This document shows positions 22,605 through 28,176 of a stretch of 28,176 nucleotides of DNA, piece after piece. Numbering within the stretch: the stretch's first letter is position 1; every line of letters begins with the position of its first letter. The notes under the pieces are model-generated. The model was not told the DNA's origin. It worked only from the letters and a program-made list of their open reading frames with translations, and did no database searches. The position numbers were made by a program, and so were the translations under genes. Source of the DNA: an uncultured Prevotella sp. (lineage in GTDB: Bacteria; Bacteroidota; Bacteroidia; Bacteroidales; Bacteroidaceae); NCBI GenBank assembly GCA_905372445.1, contig CAJPPF010000012.1:1-28176 (forward strand). Reading direction: 5' to 3'.

Positions 22605-23087
22605 CTATTTCTCGTTCATTAATTCCTCAAAGAACTCATCGAGGTCGGAATCAAGGTTGCCCATGAGATCGCCGCCTATTATTATTGTATCGTCGTCAGC
22701 GACATATAATTCTGCTATCGTCTCGCACTCATCATCTTCCATTACAAAGCTGAAAGGCTTTGATATGCCCATCTTGTCGATTCGTTTTGACACATTGCTC
22801 AGACGTTGACGCAGCAATGTAGCAACCTCGCAGTAGAAAGAGGCGTCAGGATTCTCTATCCATTGATCGATGACACAACGGGTAACTTCACGGTCATCAT
22901 CATCATAGACGAGTATTTCTCCGCTGTCCTGAATAACTTTTAGATGGATGTCAGTAAATGCCACTGAATCTTCACTCAAAGGAAACTTGCCAATGATCTT
23001 GTCAATGGCACGATCAACCTGCTGGATTGTCTGCTGACTGTGTTGCATGTCTGCTGTATTTATATTAACCTCTACAAAAGTACTCAT
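22605..23087 (-). CDS. Acidic conserved-looking hypothetical protein
   Basis: I do not recognise this 160-residue protein. It has no signal peptide or membrane segment and should be cytosolic. It is strongly acidic, with DDDDRE near residue 73, EDDECET near 117 and an acidic helix-like C-terminus (DSDLDEFFEELMNEK). The middle part suggests mixed alpha/beta structure (DIHLKVIQDSGEILVYDD, then a helical stretch around EVATLLRQRLSNVSKRIDK, then SFVMEDDECETIAELYVADDDTIIIGG). It is convergent with the GHL10 gene and divergent from rpsP with a 172-base gap. The frame is intact and codon use resembles its neighbours, so it is likely a real gene. Confidence 0.75.
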   Translation of the reverse strand: MSTFVEVNINTADMQHSQQTIQQVDRAIDKIIGKFPLSEDSVAFTDIHLKVIQDSGEILVYDDDDREVTRCVIDQWIENPDASFYCEVATLLRQRLSNVSKRIDKMGISKPFSFVMEDDECETIAELYVADDDTIIIGGDLMGNLDSDLDEFFEELMNEK

Positions 23088-23143
23088 TTTTTGTAAGATG
23101 CCAAATAAAAATAATTAAAATCTTAGGCTTTTAGCCTTCTTTT

Positions 23144-23175
23144 CTTGGCAGTTAAGGAAAAAAATCGTACTTTTG
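23144..23175 (+). promoter_or_regulatory. Promoter of rpsP
   Basis: TACTTTTG at 23168-23175 is an exact -7 box; CTTG at 23144-23147, 20 bp upstream, is a one-mismatch -33 box. The transcript should start close to 23182, right before or within the first leader hairpin. Confidence 0.7.
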
Positions 23176-23179
23176 CACC

Positions 23180-23238
23180 GCAATTACGAGTTAATTGCAT
23201 AAAATTCAATTCTATAACCCGAGAGGACGAGTTCCTCT
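23180..23238 (+). promoter_or_regulatory. rpsP leader with two hairpins sharing the loop CGAGT
   Basis: GCAATTA/TAATTGC (23180-23186 with 23192-23198) and AGAGGA/TCCTCT (23222-23227 with 23233-23238) are perfect stems of 7 and 6 bp. Both enclose exactly CGAGT and both are closed by an A-T pair, while the stems are unrelated in sequence. The second ends 21 bases before the rpsP start. A protein-binding autoregulatory site is a reasonable inference. Confidence 0.5.
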
Positions 23239-23259
23239 TACAAAAACATTTTAAAGACA

Positions 23260-23784
23260 ATGGCAACAAAAATCAGATTGCAGCGTGGCGGACGCAAGAA
23301 TTACGCAGTGTATCGTATTGTTATTGCTGATGAGCGTGCACCACGTGATGGTCGTTTTACTGAGAAGATCGGAGTTTACAATCCAAACACCAATCCAGCT
23401 TCTGTAGAACTGAATTTCGAGCGTGCTCTCTACTGGGTAGAGACTGGTGCTCAGCCAACTGACACCGTACGCAACATTCTTAAGGACAAGGGTGTTTACC
23501 TTATGAAGCACCTCCGTGGTGGCGTAAAGAAGGGCGCATTCGATGAGGCTGCTGTACAGACAAAGTTCGATGCGTGGAAGCAGGCTAAGGAAAATGCCTT
23601 TAAGGCTGTTGCCGAGGCTGTGGCAAAGGCAAAGAAAGACGTTGCTGCAAAGAACCTCGAGGCAGAGAAGCAGGTTAATGCTGCTATCGCTAAGAAGGTA
23701 GCAGAGAAGAAAGCTGCTGCTGAGACACCTGCTGAGACTGAAGTAGAAGCACCTGCTGCTGAGGAAGCTCCAGTAGAGGCTTAA
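23260..23784 (+). CDS. rpsP: 30S ribosomal protein S16
   Basis: Small-subunit ribosomal protein S16, needed for 30S assembly. The conserved core occupies about residues 1-80 (KIRLQRGGRKNYAVYRIVIA, DGRFTEKIGVYNP, ALYWVETGAQPTDTVRNIL). At 174 residues it is about twice as long as the E. coli protein because of a C-terminal tail, from about residue 90, rich in Ala, Lys and Glu and likely helical then disordered, ending with repeated APxE-type acidic stretches. Long S16 tails are usual in Bacteroidetes. It stands alone here rather than in the rimM-trmD-rplS operon of proteobacteria. It has its own promoter, a structured leader and a terminator. Confidence 0.97.
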   Translation: MATKIRLQRGGRKNYAVYRIVIADERAPRDGRFTEKIGVYNPNTNPASVELNFERALYWVETGAQPTDTVRNILKDKGVYLMKHLRGGVKKGAFDEAAVQTKFDAWKQAKENAFKAVAEAVAKAKKDVAAKNLEAEKQVNAAIAKKVAEKKAAAETPAETEVEAPAAEEAPVEA

Positions 23785-23829
23785 ACGAATTTCCATTCTG
23801 TGATGAATGGACTAAAGTTATGAAACGTC

Positions 23830-23872
23830 ATGGTTCAGGATTCTTTATGAGTTCTGGACCATTTTTGTTTTT
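23830..23872 (+). terminator. Intrinsic terminator of rpsP
   Basis: ATGGTTCAGG (23830-23839) pairs with TCTGGACCAT-type arm (23853-23862) over ten positions with two G.U pairs, followed by TTTTTGTTTTTGG. It begins 46 bases after the rpsP stop. Confidence 0.75.
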
Positions 23873-24048
23873 GGCAAACTCTTTGATTTCGGTTTAATCA
23901 GACTAAGCGAACATCTGGGCAGTGCTATGAAATCGATCCATGATTGATGCTGACAGAACTGCCGTGACGAATTGATCGATATGTAGAAGATGTGATAAAC
24001 ATCATCTGAAACGGATATTAAATCTATAACTTATACCTATTTATATTC

Positions 24049-26331
24049 ATGAGAAAGAACCTTGTATTATCGTTCATTGCCCTTTTGCAATGTATCAGTG
24101 TTGATGTCTGTGCACAGACAATCATTCCAAAGCCTAATCATTTTGAACTTCATGACGGTAAGGTTGTGCTTGCCGCCGATGCAACAATCGGCTATAACGA
24201 TGCCTCGCTGAAGGCTGCTGCCGAGTATCTCGCTGGTGTCATACGTCCTGCAACGGGCTACAGATTCAAGACCATGCAGAAGAATGGCACCATCATGCTA
24301 AAGCTCGACAGACAAGGCGATGCCAATGGTTACAGACTTGAAGTGAGCAATGAGAATATCGTTATATCCTCTGCCGGATATCGTGGCATCATTGCCGGTA
24401 TACAAAGCCTGCGTCAGTTGCTGCCTGCAGATATAGAGTCACGTCAGAAAGTGAGTGGCATAGAGTGGTCGCTGCCTTGCTGCAGCATCGTCGACACACC
24501 GCGCTATGACTATCGTGGAATATTGCTTGACGTGAGTCGACATTTCTTTACCAAGGAAGAGGTGAAGAGTATGCTTGATGTCATGGCACTCTATAAGTTA
24601 AACAAGTTTCATTGGCACTTGACCGACGACCAGGGATGGAGAGTAGAGATAAAGCGTTATCCGAAGTTGACGGATAACGGAGCATGGCGCAAGCATAACA
24701 ATCATGACGAACTGTGCAACCGTACTGCCGACATTGAACAAAACGAAGATATGCGTGTACCTTCAGACCGTCGGAAGACCGTCGATGGCGAGATGCTATA
24801 TGGAGGGTTCTACACTCAGAAAGATATACGCGAGATAGTGGAATATGCACGCGTACGAGGCATCGACATAATACCTGAGGTCGATATGCCGGGGCATATC
24901 CTTGCTGCTGAGCAGAACTATCCCGGCATCAGTTGCTTCGACGAGATAGGTTGGGGAACGTTCTCTTCACCGGCATGTCCGGGTAAGGACAGTGCAATGG
25001 AGTTCTGCAAGAATGTGTATGAAGAGATTGTCGAACTGTTTCCTTACGAATATATCCATATCGGCGGTGATGAGGTTGAGAAGGCAAACTGGAAGAAATG
25101 CCCTGACTGTCAGAAACGCATGAAGGACAATGGACTGAAAACAGAAGAGGAACTGCAGTCGTGGTTTATCCATGAGATGGAACGCTTCCTTAACTCTAAG
25201 GGCAAGAAAATGATTGGCTGGAACGAGATTATTGAAGGCGGTCTCTCCAAGACATCCACTATCATGTGGTGGGGAGCATGGGTGAAAGATGCGCCGCTTG
25301 TTACCGCCACGCATGGAAATGACATTATAAACACACGTAATGACGTCTTCTATCTCGACTATAACGAAGGTTCTGATGCAATGAAGAATATCTACGACAG
25401 CGATACCTATTGTGGTCTGCCGGAGCCATTGCGTAAGCATATCCTTGGACTACAAGGAAATATATGGTGCGAGCGCATACCGACAGTGAACCGTCTGTGG
25501 TATCAGGCAGCAAACCGTATGCTTGCAATCGCCGAATTAGGCTGGTCGGCAGCGGAGCCAAAGAACTATTATGAGTTTGAAAATCGCATGCTCGCTCAAC
25601 TGCCGCGTTTCTCACAACTGGGCATACGCTCCAAGGTAATGTCTCTTGAGGGATTCTGCGATGTCAATGCCTTTGTGGACGAAGGACATTATAAAGTGAC
25701 ATGTAAGGACCCGGGTGTGATAATACGATATACTACTGACGGCACGATACCTACACCGCAGTCGAAGCTCCTCGACGGAGAGCTCGTGCTGACAGAAAGC
25801 ACAGCCATCAACTTCGCAGCATTCCGTAAGGACGGCAGCCGTGGCGATGTGGTAGCAGCACGATTCAATAAAGACGCTTACACGCCTTCAACAGACATCA
25901 CTCCTGCTAAAAACGGACTCGAAGTGAAATGGTATGACTTTGCAGGAATCAACACCAATGAGATAGAGAAAGCTGAATTTAAGCAGTGCTTCATTACTGA
26001 AGATGTTGTTATTCCCGAGGGCGTAAAAGGCAATATAGGACTAATAGTGTCTGGTTATATCTATGTGCCTGAGACAGGAATATACACTTTCTCGCTCCTC
26101 AGCGACGACGGCAGTGATTTGATGATTGACAATGATATGGTTGTCGACATGAACCGCGAGCAGAGTCCTACAACGTCAGTTGGTCAGAAGGTGCTCGCTG
26201 CCGGATATCATCCTATACGGTTACGTTATTTCGACCATAACGGAGGAACGCTGAACCTTGTCGTTACCAACTCTAAAGGTAAGATTCTGAATCCATCGGA
26301 GATATATTATTCGCTTGGTAGGAATCAATAA
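24049..26331 (+). CDS. Secreted GH20 beta-N-acetylhexosaminidase with PA14 domain
   Basis: Exo-acting hexosaminidase that removes terminal GlcNAc or GalNAc from glycans, acting in the periplasm or at the surface. It has 760 residues. Domains in order: signal peptide (1-22, ending VCA), GH20b N-terminal domain (about 23-148), GH20 TIM barrel (about 152-505) with YRGILLDVSRHFF, KFHWHLTDDQGWR and the catalytic pair Asp341-Glu342 in HIGGDE, a chitobiase C-terminal Ig-like domain (about 545-600; IRYTTDGTIPT), and a PA14 domain (about 625-750; TYTFSLLSDDGSD-like GIYTFSLLSDDGSDLMID). PA14 probably binds carbohydrate. There is no lipobox Cys after the signal peptide. It is a single gene; no SusC/SusD pair is next to it. 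No clear promoter box was found upstream. Confidence 0.95.
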   Translation: MRKNLVLSFIALLQCISVDVCAQTIIPKPNHFELHDGKVVLAADATIGYNDASLKAAAEYLAGVIRPATGYRFKTMQKNGTIMLKLDRQGDANGYRLEVSNENIVISSAGYRGIIAGIQSLRQLLPADIESRQKVSGIEWSLPCCSIVDTPRYDYRGILLDVSRHFFTKEEVKSMLDVMALYKLNKFHWHLTDDQGWRVEIKRYPKLTDNGAWRKHNNHDELCNRTADIEQNEDMRVPSDRRKTVDGEMLYGGFYTQKDIREIVEYARVRGIDIIPEVDMPGHILAAEQNYPGISCFDEIGWGTFSSPACPGKDSAMEFCKNVYEEIVELFPYEYIHIGGDEVEKANWKKCPDCQKRMKDNGLKTEEELQSWFIHEMERFLNSKGKKMIGWNEIIEGGLSKTSTIMWWGAWVKDAPLVTATHGNDIINTRNDVFYLDYNEGSDAMKNIYDSDTYCGLPEPLRKHILGLQGNIWCERIPTVNRLWYQAANRMLAIAELGWSAAEPKNYYEFENRMLAQLPRFSQLGIRSKVMSLEGFCDVNAFVDEGHYKVTCKDPGVIIRYTTDGTIPTPQSKLLDGELVLTESTAINFAAFRKDGSRGDVVAARFNKDAYTPSTDITPAKNGLEVKWYDFAGINTNEIEKAEFKQCFITEDVVIPEGVKGNIGLIVSGYIYVPETGIYTFSLLSDDGSDLMIDNDMVVDMNREQSPTTSVGQKVLAAGYHPIRLRYFDHNGGTLNLVVTNSKGKILNPSEIYYSLGRNQ

Positions 26332-26496
26332 AAAGTTGCATTTCTGCCGCCGTTTGCATCAGCCATTACGGCTATGAAAAACAAGAAAAGTCAGTTCCTC
26401 TAACCGTTTTGTTATCAGCGAGTTCTAAGGATTACGCCAGTTTGAAATAAGTATTTCTCTAAAGACGTTCTTTGCGTCTACTGATAAATGGCATAA

Positions 26497-26630
26497 GCCG
26501 TAGTGGCGTGATTTATCATGTTCCGCCATTGTCAATGTTTGTCTAAACACTGTTCACATCTTTGCACGTGAGCAATTGCAAACATACTAACTACATCAAG
26601 GTGGAACGTGATAAATCATGCCACTACGGC
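26497..26630 (+). repeat. Long inverted-repeat element, copy B
   Basis: Arms 26497-26527 and 26600-26630 (31 bp each) are complementary except at three positions (26508/26619, 26519/26608, 26525/26602). All three are G opposite T in the plus strand and therefore G.U pairs in plus-strand RNA. The 72-base loop contains a further ATGTTTG/CAAACAT pair. The arm sequence matches copy A with few changes (shared core GGCGTGATTTATCA), but the loops are unrelated. Confidence 0.85.
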
Positions 26631-26703
26631 TGGCGCATGGCGGATGTTTTCTGACTGTTTATCCCGAACCGGAATATGCAACTAATAATAACCCCAAATT
26701 GGT

Positions 26704-26775
26704 CCACGGCAACAAGACTGTTAATCTGCTCCACAATAAGACAAAATCAGTTATGAATCTATTGACCGATTTGAT
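26704..26775 (+). repeat. 72-base dispersed repeat, copy 1
   Basis: By hand alignment about 58 of 72 bases match the segment 27275-27346 with no gaps, including AATCTGCT and TATTGACCGATT. It begins 73 bases after the long inverted repeat copy B. Confidence 0.7.
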
Positions 26776-26932
26776 ATAAATGAATTGGTGTATCGTAAAT
26801 AAAAATCATCTTTGCGAATTTTAGCGAAATAGAAAAACAAAGTCAACGATTTGCCAAGTCTGCATGACATAAAACCACGTCTTAGAGAACTGACAATAGC
26901 TGAAAAGAGCTTTATTCCGTGCTTTTTGTCTC

Positions 26933-27016
26933 AAAAAGCGGTGGTTATTGATGTTGAAAAGGACGGTTTCATCGGCAAGAAACGGCGGTTTTAGACTCAA
27001 GAAACGGCGGTTCTTG
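26933..27016. repeat. 22-bp-period tandem array, copy 3 (4 units, inverted orientation)
   Basis: Units start at 26933, 26955, 26977 and 26999, again exactly 22 bp apart, with spacers ATGT, CGGC and ACTC. The last two units (AAGAAACGGCGGTTTTAG and AAGAAACGGCGGTTCTTG) are the reverse complement type of copy 1. The first unit has about four changes and the second is strongly degenerate, yet the period is kept. Confidence 0.8.
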
Positions 27017-27274
27017 AAACTGATTCGTATTATAGTCGGCGTTGAAAACATATATTGTGCTGATTATCAGTGACTTTTGTGTAATACCAAAAACAAGCAT
27101 TTTTCGTCGTCGAACGATAATGCGCTGGCAAATATCGGCTGTATTCGTGGTCAGAATAGCCTTTTTGTAAACTTTATTCACAATATTTGGAAGCAAACGT
27201 AAAGACGACGGAAATCTGGCGGAGAAGTGTCGTCAACGCAAAGCTAACACTGCCGTAGACATAGCCCGCTATGC

Positions 27275-27346
27275 CCACTGTAACAAGGTTGGAAATCTGC
27301 TACGCAATCAGACGAAACCAGTTAGGAATATATTGACCGATTGGAT
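27275..27346 (+). repeat. 72-base dispersed repeat, copy 2
   Basis: Partner of 26704-26775 in direct orientation, 571 bases further on. Differences include both silent and non-silent changes in the one shared open frame, so coding is not supported. Confidence 0.7.
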
Positions 27347-27423
27347 TGAGAAAGGAAATATCTTTGATCTCATTATTCCTTTGTTTCTTTTCTGTAGTTG
27401 TTGAAAACCGTTTGTTGGCAATT

Positions 27424-27456
27424 GGAGGCTCCTTTGTAAGAGTTCCTCTTTTTTTT
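27424..27456 (+). terminator. Possible intrinsic terminator upstream of the lipoprotein gene
   Basis: GGAGG-CTC pairs with GAG-TT-CCTC around CTTTGTAA with a small bulge, followed by eight T residues. No gene lies within 1 kb upstream on this strand, so it would stop read-through or a non-coding transcript from the repeat region. Confidence 0.45.
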
Positions 27457-27489
27457 GTGTTTTTCTTTCCGATTGTCATTTTTTTGCCG

Positions 27490-27497
27490 TACCTTTG
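27490..27497 (+). promoter_or_regulatory. -7 box of the lipoprotein gene
   Basis: TACCTTTG matches TAnnTTTG, 25 bp before the start codon at 27523. The -33 region is T-rich without an exact TTTG at the right distance. The 11-base string CCTTTGTAAGA that overlaps the box also occurs at 27431-27441. Confidence 0.55.
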
Positions 27498-27522
27498 TAA
27501 GACATTTAGAATATGATTTTAC

Positions 27523-28077
27523 ATGAACAATAAGAGGATAATATTTATTATAATGGCTCTGGCTGTGGCATTCACGTCATGCAAGAAAGAAAAAGAGTCG
27601 CGTACAATCATCACTACAATAAAGGAGCCTACTATTTCGAAGACACCGCTTACCGTGGGCGATACTGTTATCATAAAATCGTTCGAGTGGGGCGATAAAG
27701 TTTATTCTGCGCATATTGAGCGCAAGGCAAATAAAGACGTTACAGTCAAGGACGAAGACGGACAGAAATACTACGATAACAAGGTCAGTCTGAGAATAGA
27801 CGGTCCTGACGGCGTTCTCTTCGAGAAGACATTTATAAAGGACGATTTTATTTCTTATATCAACACCAACTATATTAAACCCGTGCACAGTGCACTTATG
27901 GGAATAGCCTTTAACCGCGCTGACAAAGGCGGCAACGCAGTGTTTATGGCAACAGTAGGTTCGCCAGACAGCATGTCTGATGAGTTCATGTCAATACAGA
28001 TTTCCGTTGATAAGTCGGGTGCAATGTCATTGATAAAGTCGCAGGAAATATCTGATGAAGAGATGATGACAGAATAG
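27523..28077 (+). CDS. Small lipoprotein, DUF4738-like
   Basis: Predicted lipoprotein of 184 residues. A signal peptide with a lipobox ends at FTSC (lipidated Cys20), followed by KKEKES, so the mature protein is anchored to a membrane, probably outer. The rest is soluble and beta-rich: LTVGDTVIIKSFEWGDKVYSAHIER, then YYDNKVSLRIDGPDGVLFEKTF, then ALMGIAFNRADKGGNAVFMATVGSPDS. The pattern resembles Bacteroidetes DUF4738 lipoproteins; I recall this assignment without being able to run a profile search. The function of that family is not known. It has its own -7 box, and another gene begins 31 bases after it. Confidence 0.75.
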   Translation: MNNKRIIFIIMALAVAFTSCKKEKESRTIITTIKEPTISKTPLTVGDTVIIKSFEWGDKVYSAHIERKANKDVTVKDEDGQKYYDNKVSLRIDGPDGVLFEKTFIKDDFISYINTNYIKPVHSALMGIAFNRADKGGNAVFMATVGSPDSMSDEFMSIQISVDKSGAMSLIKSQEISDEEMMTE

Positions 28078-28108
28078 TATTTTTCTGGTTTTAAAGATTA
28101 AGAAAACT

Positions 28109-28176
28109 ATGTCAGAGGTGTTAATTGCGGACTGGAAGTATTTTGTTTGCCCTTTTGTTATTGGGCTGGTCCTTGG
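28109..28176 (+). CDS. 5' end of a further gene, probably a membrane protein (partial)
   Basis: ATG at 28109 opens a frame of 22 codons to the window edge, reading MSEVLIADWKYFVCPFVIGL. The hydrophobic run after the tenth residue suggests a first membrane segment. It lies 31 bases after the lipoprotein stop with an A-rich stretch (AAGATTAAGAAAA) before the start. Too short to identify. Confidence 0.5.
   Translation, partial: MSEVLIADWKYFVCPFVIGLVL

Larger units (their letters stand above)
26332..27489. other. Gene-free, repeat-rich region between the hexosaminidase and the lipoprotein
   Basis: About 1.16 kb without a convincing gene. It contains the long inverted repeat copy B (26497-26630), a 72-base segment (26704-26775) repeated imperfectly at 27275-27346, the reverse-oriented 22-bp-period array (26933-27016), a 6-bp GACGAC/GTCGTC inverted pair near 27204-27235, and a terminator-like hairpin at 27424-27456. 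Short minus-strand open frames across 26821-27196 run through the array and show no protein-like features. Confidence 0.7.

Noticed and set aside
23873..24048. Promoter for the hexosaminidase gene
   Set aside because: No TAnnTTTG box with a TTTG partner was found; only weak short inverted repeats (GGCAGT/ACTGCC and GATGT/ACATC) are present.
26821..27196. Two overlapping minus-strand open frames of about 75 codons
   Set aside because: Both are read through the 22-bp-period array and have unlikely composition; no start signals.

Overview
The window looks like chromosomal DNA of a Bacteroidales bacterium, most likely Prevotella or a close relative. The reasons are: several promoters of the Bacteroidetes type (TTTG, about 19-20 bp, then TAnnTTTG just upstream of genes); A-rich starts with few Shine-Dalgarno sites; ribosomal protein S16 with a long Ala/Lys/Glu tail; Porin_O_P, GHL10, DUF4738-like and GH20-PA14 proteins; and carAB, pheT and yebC sequences of Bacteroidetes character. 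No rRNA, tRNA, integrase, transposase or CRISPR array was seen. Most of the window is core genome.

Layout. 1-5388 (+): the end of a complex I operon, with a short upstream tail (probably nuoJ), then nuoK, nuoL, nuoM and nuoN, closed by a terminator. 5677-6855 (-): an outer-membrane porin. 7035-7376 (+): a small exported protein of unknown function, divergent from the porin, with its own promoter and terminator. 7473-12749 (+): carA-carB (carbamoyl phosphate synthase, feeding pyrimidine and arginine synthesis) and an aldose-1-epimerase-like gene. 12756-14073 (-): two tandem paralogous deoxynucleoside kinases (salvage). 14300-16651 (+): an L-rhamnose/fucose-type mutarotase and a long RelA/SpoT homologue whose hydrolase site is intact while its synthetase site looks worn. 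17670-22504 (+): pheT, a yebC/TACO1-type gene and a secreted GHL10 glycosidase-like protein. 22605-23087 (-): an acidic hypothetical protein. 23260-23784 (+): rpsP with a two-hairpin leader. 24049-26331 (+): a secreted GH20 beta-hexosaminidase with a PA14 domain. 27523-28077 (+): a small lipoprotein, followed by the first codons of a further gene at the right edge.

The least ordinary material is in the gaps. Three intergenic regions (about 5.5, 17.3 and 27.0 kb) carry arrays of an 18-bp near-palindromic unit plus a 4-bp spacer, with an exact 22-bp period; two arrays share the same spacer order. Two of those gaps also carry a long inverted repeat (arms about 28-31 bp) whose only arm differences are G.U-compatible when read from the + strand, which suggests selection as folded RNA in + strand transcripts. 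A 72-nt imperfect direct repeat lies in the last gap. Other points worth checking are loss of the TM7 lysine in NuoM, a Gln-to-Glu difference at the base-contact position between the two kinases, and alternative pairings in the pheT leader. I did not find a convincing new defence or multi-gene accessory system; the intergenic repeat family is the best candidate for something undescribed.
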